Origin: JAJECS01 sp965243625
Lineage (GTDB): Bacteria; Chloroflexota; UBA11872
Direction: 5' to 3'
DNA length: 64,000 bases
NCBI GenBank assembly: GCA_965243625.1
Contig: CBDEVI010000002.1
Location: forward strand, 3,100,001-3,164,000
Shown here: positions 45,411-53,694 of the stretch, piece after piece
Layout: each line of letters begins with the position of its first letter
Numbering within the stretch: the first letter of the stretch is position 1
Made by a program: the position numbers and the translations under genes
Notes under the pieces: generated by a model
The model's database searches: none
Told to the model about the DNA's origin: nothing
The model's input: the letters and a program-made list of their open reading frames with translations, nothing else

Positions 45411-47056
45411 TCGATGGTCCCTGGCGGCTTGGAGGTGATGTCGTAGACGACGCGATTGACGCCTGGGACTTCGTTCACCAGGCGGCTGGAGATGCGCGCC
45501 AGCACCTCGGCCGGGATACGCGCCCAGTCGGCGGTCATGAAGTCGTCGGAGGTTACGGCCCGGACGGCCACCAGCTCGCCGTAGGTTCGCTCGTCGCCCA
45601 TCACGCCGACGCTGCGCACGCCCGGCAGCACGGCGAAGTACTGCGCGAGGGAATGCGCGGCGGCGATCGGTTCCAGCTCTTCGAGCACGATGGCGTCGGC
45701 TGCCCGCAGGGTTTCGACTCGCGCGGGCGTCAGGTCGCCGAGCGCGCGCACGGCGAGGCCCGGTCCGGGAAACGGCTGGCGGTCGACAATCGATCCCGGC
45801 AGGCCAAGCTCGCGTCCCACGGCTCGCACTTCGTCCTTGAAGAGCTCGCGCAGCGGCTCCATCAACTCCAGGCCCAGGCGATCGGGCAGCCCGCCGACGT
45901 TGTGATGCGATTTGATGACCGCCGCCCCCTCGCGACCGCCGCTTTCGATCACGTCGGGGTAGATCGTGCCCTGCGCAAGAAAGCGCGCGTCGTCGATGCG
46001 GCCGGCCTCGCGCTCGAAGGCGCGAATGAAGGCCTCGCCGATGATGGCGCGCTTCTGCTCGGGGTCGGTCACGCCTTGCAGGCCGTGCAGAAACTCGTCG
46101 GCCGCGTCAACGACGATGAGGTCGAGGTCCTGGCTGGAGCGCAGCGCGTCTCGGACCTGCGCGACCTCATCCGCGCGCAGCAAGCCGGTGTCGATGAGGA
46201 TGCAAGTGAGCCGGTCGCCGATGGCGGCGTGCACCAGCGCGGCGGTGACGGCGCTGTCGACGCCGCCGCTGAGCCCACAAATCACGCGAGCGTCGGCGGC
46301 ACGGCGGCGAATGTCGGCGACGGCCTCCCGCACGAGGGACGCGGGGGTCCAGTCACCGCGGCAGCCGCAAATGTCGCGCGCAAAGTTGCGCAGCAGATCC
46401 AGCCCATGCGACGTGTGCCGGACCTCGGGATGGAACTGCAGCGCGCTCACGCCGTTTCCGTCGGACATGGCCGCCGTGGGCGAGTGTGCGGTTTCGGCGA
46501 CCGAGCGAAAGCCGGGCGGCAGCTCTTCGACCACGTCGCCGTGGCTCATCCACACGTCAAACGCCGGCGGCAGGCCGGCGAACAGCGGGTGCGCGCCGTC
46601 GGCGACGCGCACCCGCGCCGGGCCGTATTCGCGCCGTGACGCGGCTTGCACGCGGCCGCCCAGGCTGTGACTGAGCAGCTGCATGCCGTAGCAGATGCCC
46701 AGGACGGGGACGCCCGCGTCCAGCACGTCCGCCGGAAGCTGCGGGGCGCCCGGCGCGTAGACGCTGGCCGGACCGCCGGAGAGCACGATGCCGCGTAGGT
46801 GGCGGCGGTCGACAGTGCCCAGTTGGTCGGGGGCCAGGAGCTCGGTGCGGACGCCGACTTCGCGGATCCGCCGCGCGATGAGCTGGCTGTACTGCGACCC
46901 GAAATCGAGGACCGCGATGGTCTCGTGTCCGACCGATGCAGCGATGTCCGCGCCGACGCCGGTCGCGTCCGCGCGTGGGACAACTCCGCGCGCGCTCGAT
47001 TCGGTGAGCAGTAGGCCTCCCTGCGGCGCCCGCCGCGCGTTCAGGCGACGGGGCAC
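45401..47056 (-). CDS. guaA: GMP synthase (glutamine-hydrolysing)
   Basis: This enzyme converts XMP to GMP, combining an N-terminal glutamine amidotransferase (catalytic Cys in GICYGMQ, FHPEV later) with a C-terminal ATP pyrophosphatase (GLSGGVDSAV) and dimerisation domain. It is 551 residues, about 25 more than usual. The only standard start, GTG 47056, leaves some 45 residues before the first conserved strand (AVLDFGSQYSQ), so the real start may be later and unconventional. It lies 12 bases after thrB. guaB, which supplies XMP, is not in the window. Confidence 0.93.
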   Translation of the reverse strand: MPRRLNARRAPQGGLLLTESSARGVVPRADATGVGADIAASVGHETIAVLDFGSQYSQLIARRIREVGVRTELLAPDQLGTVDRRHLRGIVLSGGPASVYAPGAPQLPADVLDAGVPVLGICYGMQLLSHSLGGRVQAASRREYGPARVRVADGAHPLFAGLPPAFDVWMSHGDVVEELPPGFRSVAETAHSPTAAMSDGNGVSALQFHPEVRHTSHGLDLLRNFARDICGCRGDWTPASLVREAVADIRRRAADARVICGLSGGVDSAVTAALVHAAIGDRLTCILIDTGLLRADEVAQVRDALRSSQDLDLIVVDAADEFLHGLQGVTDPEQKRAIIGEAFIRAFEREAGRIDDARFLAQGTIYPDVIESGGREGAAVIKSHHNVGGLPDRLGLELMEPLRELFKDEVRAVGRELGLPGSIVDRQPFPGPGLAVRALGDLTPARVETLRAADAIVLEELEPIAAAHSLAQYFAVLPGVRSVGVMGDERTYGELVAVRAVTSDDFMTADWARIPAEVLARISSRLVNEVPGVNRVVYDITSKPPGTIEWE

Positions 47057-47068
47057 GCCGACAGCCGA

Positions 47069-48007
47069 TTATAGATCGGCCGGCCGTGTCCGCGTTCGCC
47101 AGGCTTCGGTTGGAAACGCGCCCTCAACGGCTGCACTGACCACATAGGTCTCACACGAGTGGCCACTGTCGAGGCAGGCGTCGGCCATCGAGCTGGCCAC
47201 CGAGAGGTTGCGGTCGCGCGGGCCGAAGGCGATAACCGTGGGGCCTGATCCACTAAGCGCGGTGCCGTAGGCGCCCGCTTCACGCGCGGCAGACATGCAG
47301 GGCTCCAGCGCCGGATTCAGCGTGGCGCGGTAGGGCTGGTGCAGCCGGTCGGTCATGGCGTCCTGAAACAGGTCGAAACGGTCCTGGGTGACGGCGCCCA
47401 CCATCAAGGCCGCGCGGGCGAGGTTGGCCACGGCGTCGGCCCGCGGGACCTCGTCGGGCAGGACCTGGCGGGCCCGGTGGGTCGGCACCCGGTAGCCCGG
47501 CACGACCAGCACGATCCCGACGGTTGCCGGGAATTCGAGTCGCAGCCAGGCCAGGTCGGGTCCGTCCGGCACGGTGACGACCATGCCGCCCAGCAACGCG
47601 GGCGCCACGTTGTCCGCATGCCCCTCGAGCTCGACGGCCCGCCGCAGCAGGTCGTCCCGGGGCACGTCGAGGTCGAAAGCGAGCGTGGCCGCCACCAGCC
47701 CGCCGACGATGGCGCTGGCCGAGCTCCCCAGGCCGCCTTGGGCGGGGATGATCCGCCGCGCGTGCAATCGGTAGGGACCGGCCGCCGCCGGCGCCAGTGA
47801 CCGGAAGGCGCGAAAGGCCAGATTGCGTCGGACATCGCGCGGCACGAACTCCCCAAACTTTCCGCTGGCCTCGATGTGGTCGTGACTGCTGGGCTCGAAC
47901 GTATACGTATTTCGCAGCTCCAGCGCCAAGCCAAGCGCGTCGAATCCGGCGCCCAGATTCCCCGACGACGCGGGGACGGCAACCTCGGCCCAACCGGGGC
48001 CGCTCAC
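47069..48007 (-). CDS. thrB: Homoserine kinase
   Basis: This GHMP-family kinase makes O-phosphohomoserine on the way to threonine. The 312-residue product has PASSGNLGAGFDALG near the N-terminus, the ATP loop PAQGGLGSSASAIVG (about 104-118) and SGSGPTVIAFG near the C-terminus. GTG 48007 overlaps the rodA stop (GTGA). No other threonine-pathway gene is near, so its place between rodA and guaA is unusual. Confidence 0.93.
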   Translation of the reverse strand: MSGPGWAEVAVPASSGNLGAGFDALGLALELRNTYTFEPSSHDHIEASGKFGEFVPRDVRRNLAFRAFRSLAPAAAGPYRLHARRIIPAQGGLGSSASAIVGGLVAATLAFDLDVPRDDLLRRAVELEGHADNVAPALLGGMVVTVPDGPDLAWLRLEFPATVGIVLVVPGYRVPTHRARQVLPDEVPRADAVANLARAALMVGAVTQDRFDLFQDAMTDRLHQPYRATLNPALEPCMSAAREAGAYGTALSGSGPTVIAFGPRDRNLSVASSMADACLDSGHSCETYVVSAAVEGAFPTEAWRTRTRPADL

Positions 48008-49170
48008 GGCCGCGGCGAAGTCCCGGGGCCGGCCGTCAGCCGCCGCACGCTCGACACCCACCAGACGCCCTGCTGCCGATGCGGGGCGGCCATTCGGTGC
48101 GCATTGATGCTGAGCAAAATGCCGATGGCCGCCAGGGTGACCACGAGCGAGTTGCGGCCGAAACTGAGCAGCGGAAGCGTGATGCCGGTCACCGGCATCA
48201 GCCCCACGTTCATGCCGATGTTGACGAAGGATTGAAAGAACAGCATGCCCGCAATGCCGATGGCGAGGTAGCGGCCAAAGTCATCGCGCGCGCGAATGGA
48301 GATGACCACGGCCTGGATCAGCAGGATGGCAAAAAACAAGATGACGCCCAGGGCGCCGACGAAGCCCAGCTGCTCGCCCAGCACCGCAAAGATGAAGTCG
48401 GTGTCGCGGACGCGCAGGAACTCGAGCTGCGACTGGGTGCCCTGGCCAATGCCCTGTCCCCACCAGCCGCCCGAGCCAATCGAAATCCGGGCCTGCAGCA
48501 CGTTGTAGCCCGCGCCGAGCGGATCGCTTCCGGGGTCGAAGAACGCGACGAAGCGCTCCCGCATGTAGTCCTGCGCAAAGAACCAGGCGAAGGGGAAGGC
48601 GGCCAGGGCGATCCCCGCCGGAATCAGCGCGTGCCACCAGCGCGCGCCGGCGACGAACACCATTGCCAACCAGATCGCCACGAATACCAGCGCCGAGCCG
48701 AGATCCGGCTCGATGAACACCAGCGCCGCGGGCGCCAGCACGATCAGCAGGCTGAGCAGCAGCGTCCGAATGGAACGGACGCGTTCGCCGCGCTGCGCCA
48801 GGAACCGTGCCAGAAAGACGATTACGGCGAGCTTCATGATCTCGGACGGCTGAATCACGATGGGCCCCACCACGAACCAGCGTTGGGCGCCCAGGCTGGC
48901 GTCGCCGAATACCACGACAGCGGCCACCAGGATCGTCCCGAAAATGAATGCCGGCAGCGCCACGGCATTGAGCAGCCGATAGTCGAGGAAGGCCATCACC
49001 AGGGCGACGGCGAAACCGATGGCCACGAATACGCCCTGCTGCACCGCCTTGTGTTCCAGGCCTGTTTGGCCGGGATCGCCGGTGGTGGAGAGCATGAGAA
49101 TCCCCGCCGAGACCAACGCGATCGACGGGATGATGACGGCGAGATCGAAGCGCCGCAGGATGTGCGTCAT
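48004..49170 (-). CDS. rodA: Rod-shape SEDS peptidoglycan polymerase RodA
   Basis: This polytopic glycosyltransferase makes peptidoglycan strands during elongation with its partner PBP2. The 388-residue product has about ten predicted membrane helices. It has AQRWFVVGPIVIQPSEIMKL, EPDLGSALVF and GEQLGFVGALGVI. The conserved loop near the C-terminus, usually PLPxxSYGGS, reads LPLLSFGRNS, so two small residues are Arg and Asn. The start overlaps the PBP2 stop (ATGA), and its stop overlaps thrB. Confidence 0.92.
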   Translation of the reverse strand: MTHILRRFDLAVIIPSIALVSAGILMLSTTGDPGQTGLEHKAVQQGVFVAIGFAVALVMAFLDYRLLNAVALPAFIFGTILVAAVVVFGDASLGAQRWFVVGPIVIQPSEIMKLAVIVFLARFLAQRGERVRSIRTLLLSLLIVLAPAALVFIEPDLGSALVFVAIWLAMVFVAGARWWHALIPAGIALAAFPFAWFFAQDYMRERFVAFFDPGSDPLGAGYNVLQARISIGSGGWWGQGIGQGTQSQLEFLRVRDTDFIFAVLGEQLGFVGALGVILFFAILLIQAVVISIRARDDFGRYLAIGIAGMLFFQSFVNIGMNVGLMPVTGITLPLLSFGRNSLVVTLAAIGILLSINAHRMAAPHRQQGVWWVSSVRRLTAGPGTSPRP

Positions 49171-51119
49171 GCCAGCCGTCGGGTTGGCGGGATGAAGTCC
49201 GGACGCTCCTGGGGCAGCGGGGGCATTTCACCGGTCATCAAGTAGTCGATGATGTCCCGCGCGATCGGCGCCGCCGCAAATGCGCCCTCGCCGCCGTCGC
49301 GAACCAGCACGGCAAAGGCGTATTCGGGGTTCTCCGCCGGGGCGTAGCCCGCAAACCACGCATGGCTCGGGAGCTTGCCCTGGGAGTCCCGCGTTCCGCT
49401 GTATTCGGCGGTGCCGGTCTTACCCGCCACGACGGCGAATTCGGAGCGGGCCCACTTGCCGGTGCCATTGCGACCGTTGACGGCCTCCAAGAGCGCATTG
49501 CGGATCAGGCGCAGGTGCTCGTCCGAGACGGGCAATTGCCCCCGTTCGCTGATGGGCAGGCGCTGGAGCACGTTGCCCTGCGAGTCCACGATGCGGTCCA
49601 CCAGGCGCGGGCGCAGCAGGCGCCCGCCGTTGCCCAGGGCCGCATACATCATGGCGATCTGCAGCGGCGTGACCTGCACCAGCCCCTGGCCGATGGCCGC
49701 GTGGTAGGTGTCGCCCGTCACCCAGGGCTGTCCCAGGTTGCCCTGCTTCCATTCGGCGGTTGGCACAAGGCCGGCCGCCTCGCCGGGAAGGTCAATCCCG
49801 CTGACTTCGCCGAACCCAAACCCTCGCTCGAACTCCACCAGCCGGCGGTTGCCGAATCCGGTGAGATTGGTATACGGGTTGCCGCCGGAGATGTTGTAGA
49901 AGTAGATGTTGCACGACTCCGAAATGCCCCGGTGCAGGTCGACCATGCCGTGGCCGGTCGCCAGCCAGTCGTTGAAGGCCCAGCCGGTCGGCAGCACCAA
50001 CTGTCCGTCGCACCGGATCTTGGTTTGCGGCAAGACGATCCCCGTCTCGAGCGCCGCTGAGGCCGCAATGACCTTGTAGCTGGAGCCGGGCGGATAGAGG
50101 CCGGCCACCGCGTGGTTGATGAGGGGGCGGCGCGGATCGGTGACCAGCCGCGTCAGCACGCTGGGATCTCCGCCCACTCCGAAGGCGTTGTTGTCGTAGT
50201 CCGGCAGGCTGGCCAGCGCCACGATCGATCCGTCCTCCGGTCGAATGACGACGGCGACCCCGGCGCCGGAGTCTCGGAGGGCCAGATGCCGCGCCAGAAT
50301 CTCGCGGATGGCCCGCTGCTCGCGAACGGAGACCGTCAGCACGAGGTGTCGTCCCTCGACCGGCGCTTCGGATTCGATTTCGTTCAGCTCGCGCCCCAGC
50401 GCGTCGATCTGGACTCTCCGCGAGCCGTCGGCGCCGCGCAGCGCCCCCTGGAATTGGCGTTCCAGGCCCGCCAGCCCGACCGTTTCGTCGAAGCCCACGC
50501 CAAGCGCCTGGTACTCCTCCAGCGACTCGGCCGGAACGGGACCGACGAACCCCAGCATGTGCCCGAAGACATCGCCGTGGAGGTAGTGCCGACGAATCCC
50601 GGAACGAACCTGCACGCCCGGGAGGTCGTGGCGTCGCTCCTCGATCGCCAGCGCCGAATCCCGCTGCACGTCCGCCGCCACCTGCACCGGGCGTCCCGGG
50701 TCATAGCGGGCCTGCGACAACTTGAGGCGCACGTCGGCGGGTTGCTCGCCCGTGAGGGCGGCCAGGCTGGCGATGATTGAGCCTTCGCGAGACTTGGGCA
50801 CATCGGCCGGTGTGACCCATACGCCAAAGACGGGGACGTTGCGCACCAGGGGCTCGCGGTTGCGGTCAAACACCAGACCGCGGACCGGCCGCACCGGTTC
50901 GGTTCGCAGGCGATTTCGCGCCGCTTGTTCCTGGTAGGTCTCGGTTTCCACGACCTGGAGCTGCCACAGCCGTCCCGCCAGCGCCGCATTGGCCGCCACC
51001 ACCGCGCCACCGAGGATCAGGCCGCGCCTGAGCTTGCGATTGGCGCTCGCGCCGCCGTCGCTCTTGGTTCCAGGCGCCCCCGCCGCCGATTGATCGCTCG
51101 GCCCGCTGTTCGCCGCCAT
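49167..51119 (-). CDS. mrdA: Penicillin-binding protein 2 (class B transpeptidase)
   Basis: This enzyme crosslinks peptidoglycan in the elongasome. The 650-residue product has one N-terminal membrane anchor (about 31-50), a PBP dimerisation domain, and a transpeptidase domain with all three motifs: SxxK in PPGSSYK, SxN in SESCN, and KTG in AGKTGTAE. The start ATG 51119 is where the family match begins; an open frame to 51851 runs across mreD and is not coding. It lies 5 bases from mreD and overlaps rodA by four. Confidence 0.93.
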   Translation of the reverse strand: MAANSGPSDQSAAGAPGTKSDGGASANRKLRRGLILGGAVVAANAALAGRLWQLQVVETETYQEQAARNRLRTEPVRPVRGLVFDRNREPLVRNVPVFGVWVTPADVPKSREGSIIASLAALTGEQPADVRLKLSQARYDPGRPVQVAADVQRDSALAIEERRHDLPGVQVRSGIRRHYLHGDVFGHMLGFVGPVPAESLEEYQALGVGFDETVGLAGLERQFQGALRGADGSRRVQIDALGRELNEIESEAPVEGRHLVLTVSVREQRAIREILARHLALRDSGAGVAVVIRPEDGSIVALASLPDYDNNAFGVGGDPSVLTRLVTDPRRPLINHAVAGLYPPGSSYKVIAASAALETGIVLPQTKIRCDGQLVLPTGWAFNDWLATGHGMVDLHRGISESCNIYFYNISGGNPYTNLTGFGNRRLVEFERGFGFGEVSGIDLPGEAAGLVPTAEWKQGNLGQPWVTGDTYHAAIGQGLVQVTPLQIAMMYAALGNGGRLLRPRLVDRIVDSQGNVLQRLPISERGQLPVSDEHLRLIRNALLEAVNGRNGTGKWARSEFAVVAGKTGTAEYSGTRDSQGKLPSHAWFAGYAPAENPEYAFAVLVRDGGEGAFAAAPIARDIIDYLMTGEMPPLPQERPDFIPPTRRLA

Positions 51120-51124
51120 GGCTT

Positions 51125-51691
51125 CTAGCGTACTCCTCGAAACGTCGGAATTGGGCGACCGTGCGTCCAGCGTTCCAGCACCCGCACCGGGTAGTAGAGC
51201 ACCGCCGCGGCGCCAAGATTGACAACGATCGCCGGCCACAGGCGGGCGGGCAGATGGGCCTCCCACGCGACGTCGAGGCCCTGCAGCTGAAGGGCCAGCA
51301 GCACGCTTGGGTAGTAGGCGGCGGTTGCCAGCGCGACTGCGACGACGGGGATGAGCACGTTGGCGCGGTCGACGCCGCCGAAGCCCCCGCCGGCCACGTA
51401 GGCGATCAGCGTGAACAGCAGGGCATTGGTTCCGAGGGGCGCGGCCGAGAAGAGGTCGACCAGCAGCCCGCCGCCGAAGCCCCAGCCGAGGGCCCGCGTC
51501 CCCACCTGCATCGTGGCCAGGATCACGACGCTGACCAGGACCAGCGACGGCTGCGCGCCCATGATCTCGAAGTAGGGCAGCACCGAGGTTTGCACCAGCG
51601 CCAGCAGCGCCAGGAATAGCGCCGCCGCCAATGTGCCGGGCGATGGAAGCCAGCGCACGCCGCGCGCGGCCGTGCCGAGATGCGAAATCAT
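51125..51691 (-). CDS. mreD: Rod-shape-determining membrane protein MreD
   Basis: This 188-residue polytopic protein has about five hydrophobic segments. The motif GWGFGGGLLVDLFSAAPLGTNAL matches the conserved GLLxDLxxxxPLG core. It links MreC to RodA/PBP2. It lies two bases from mreC. Confidence 0.88.
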   Translation of the reverse strand: MISHLGTAARGVRWLPSPGTLAAALFLALLALVQTSVLPYFEIMGAQPSLVLVSVVILATMQVGTRALGWGFGGGLLVDLFSAAPLGTNALLFTLIAYVAGGGFGGVDRANVLIPVVAVALATAAYYPSVLLALQLQGLDVAWEAHLPARLWPAIVVNLGAAAVLYYPVRVLERWTHGRPIPTFRGVR

Positions 51692-51693
51692 GC

Positions 51694-52515
51694 CTACGCC
51701 CCGGCGGTCTGCCCGAGGATGACCTGAACGACGTCCAGGTGCTCGGGCTGCACCAGCGGCTCCACAATCGCCTGGCGCAGCACGCTCGTGGGCGAGACCT
51801 CGATGGCCACGATCCGCCCCACCGGGATCCCCCGCGGGAGGCTGCCGCCAAGGCTGGAGGTCACGACCGGGTCGCCCACCATGATCGCGGCCTCGGCGTC
51901 AATGTGGCGCATCACGAGATCGGCCCCGTTGGTCCCGTCCAACGTGCCGTCCGCCGTGACTTCATCACCCTGAGCCAGCACGCTCACCGTGCTTTGCGGA
52001 CTGTGCACGGGCAGGATGTCGGCGGTGGTGTCGGTCACCTTGGTCACGCGGCCCGCCAGTCCCCCGTTGGCCACCACCGCCATTCCGACGCGGATGCCCG
52101 AGGACGCCCCGCGATCGATCACGATCGTGTCCAGCATGTCGAGGCTGTCGCGCCCGACGATGCGGGCCGTCACCAGCTCCAGCTCAGGGTTTTCGTCCAG
52201 ATAGGTCAGGGCCTCGCGAAAGCGCTCGTTCTCGCGTTCGGCGTCGCTGAGGCGGGCCGCCTGCGCGCGAAGCTCGGCCACTTCGATCCGCAGCGCGGCG
52301 TTCTCCTCGCGCATTTCGCCAAACCGCTCGAGGTCGGCCAGCGCGCGCGAGGCGCCGTTGGCAACCGTCGTGAAGGCGCTGCGCACGGGTTCCACCACGC
52401 GCAGGACGAGGCCCTCCACCGGAACGCTGGCGCCGGTGTTGTGCAGCATCGAGAGCACGACCGCCGCAACGATCAGCCCGATCAGCACGATCGCGGCTCG
52501 CTGGCCTCCCCGCAT
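51694..52515 (-). CDS. mreC: Rod-shape-determining protein MreC
   Basis: This 273-residue protein has one membrane helix near the N-terminus, a coiled-coil (about 60-100, with EENAALRIEVAELRAQ) and a periplasmic beta-domain ending in the conserved SSLGGSLPRGIPVG. It activates PBP2. ATG 52515 is preferred because AGGTGG lies nine bases upstream; GTG 52527 has no ribosome site. Confidence 0.9.
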   Translation of the reverse strand: MRGGQRAAIVLIGLIVAAVVLSMLHNTGASVPVEGLVLRVVEPVRSAFTTVANGASRALADLERFGEMREENAALRIEVAELRAQAARLSDAERENERFREALTYLDENPELELVTARIVGRDSLDMLDTIVIDRGASSGIRVGMAVVANGGLAGRVTKVTDTTADILPVHSPQSTVSVLAQGDEVTADGTLDGTNGADLVMRHIDAEAAIMVGDPVVTSSLGGSLPRGIPVGRIVAIEVSPTSVLRQAIVEPLVQPEHLDVVQVILGQTAGA

Positions 52516-52527
52516 GCTCGTGACCAC

Positions 52528-53583
52528 CTACGCGTAGGGCGATCTGTTCTCGGCGACGAAGACCTCGCGATATGCCTCGAGGTTGTGCAGGCACGCCCCG
52601 GTGCCGCGCACGACCGCTTCCAGCGGGTTTTCCGAGACGTGCACGGGAATGTCGGCTTCCTGCTCGATGCGCTTGTCCAGATTTCGCAGCAAGGCGCCGC
52701 CGCCGGCGAGATAGATACCGTGCTCCATGATGTCGGCCAGCAGCTCGGGGGGCGTGGCCTCGATGGCGAGCTTCACGTTGTCCACGATTTCGGTCACGGG
52801 CGCGCCGATCGCCTCGCGGATGTGCCCGGAGGTCAGCTCGGCCTGGCGCGGCAGGCCGCTCTGCAGGTCACGGCCGCGAACGAGCACCGTGTCTTCCTGC
52901 AAACCGGCGTAGGCCGATCCGACGGCGATCTTGCAAGCCTCCGCCGTGCGCTCGCCGATGAGCAGCATGTGCTCGTTGCGGCAGTACTCCACGATCTGCT
53001 CGTCGATCTCGTCGCCCGCCACGCGAATGCTGTGGCTCACCACCACGCCGCCCAGCGAGATCACGGCGACCTCGGTCGTGCCGCCGCCGATGTCCACGAT
53101 CATGTTGCCGGTGGCCTCCTGAATCGGTTGTCCGGCGCCGATGGCGGCAGCCATGGGCTCCTCGATCAGGTAGACCTCGCGCGCGCCGGCCTGCAGGCTC
53201 GCCTCGTGGACGGCCCGCTTCTCAACCTCGGTGACGCCCGAGGGCACGCCGACGATCACGCGGGGTCGCGGGGCGAACGGCAGCTCGTCGTGCACGCGGC
53301 TGATGAAGTACTGCAGCATGGTCTCCACGGTGTCGAAGTCGGCGATCACGCCGTCGCGCAGCGGTCGCATGGCGGTGATGTTGGACGGCGTTCGGCCCAC
53401 CATCTTCTTGGCCTCGGCGCCCACGGCCAGCACGCGCATCGTGTTTTGATCGGTCGCGACCACCGACGGCTCCGAGAGCACAACGCCCCGGTCTTTCACA
53501 TAGACCAGGGTGTTCGCCGTGCCCAGGTCGATGCCGAGGTCGCGCGAGAAGAGCCCGAGAAGCGTGTTAAACGGACCAAACAT
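52528..53583 (-). CDS. mreB: Actin-like rod-shape protein MreB
   Basis: This cytoskeletal ATPase forms membrane-bound filaments that guide the elongation machinery. The 351-residue product has the phosphate-1 loop GIDLGTANTLVYV, the phosphate-2 loop VDIGGGTTEVAVI, and the adenosine motif YLAGGGALL. The N-terminal amphipathic stretch FGPFNTLLGLF fits membrane contact. It begins the mreB-C-D-PBP2-rodA series, 111 bases after lon, a gap that may hold a promoter (weak TATTCT). Confidence 0.95.
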   Translation of the reverse strand: MFGPFNTLLGLFSRDLGIDLGTANTLVYVKDRGVVLSEPSVVATDQNTMRVLAVGAEAKKMVGRTPSNITAMRPLRDGVIADFDTVETMLQYFISRVHDELPFAPRPRVIVGVPSGVTEVEKRAVHEASLQAGAREVYLIEEPMAAAIGAGQPIQEATGNMIVDIGGGTTEVAVISLGGVVVSHSIRVAGDEIDEQIVEYCRNEHMLLIGERTAEACKIAVGSAYAGLQEDTVLVRGRDLQSGLPRQAELTSGHIREAIGAPVTEIVDNVKLAIEATPPELLADIMEHGIYLAGGGALLRNLDKRIEQEADIPVHVSENPLEAVVRGTGACLHNLEAYREVFVAENRSPYA

Positions 53584-53659
53584 CAGACCGCTTGCTCAGC
53601 TCTCCCATTCCGCGGGCGGCGCCGCGGACGCGTAACGCAGAATAGCCACTCCCTTCGGT

Positions 53660-53679
53660 CGCCAGGGTCACCCCTGGCG
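53660..53679 (-). terminator. Candidate hairpin downstream of lon
   Basis: CGCCAGGG / CCCTGGCG forms an 8-bp stem with a 4-base loop, 15 bases after the lon stop. There is no T-run, so it could be a weak or Rho-assisted terminator, or only an mRNA-end structure, between lon and mreB. Confidence 0.3.
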
Positions 53680-53694
53680 GCGGATCCCGCCGCG

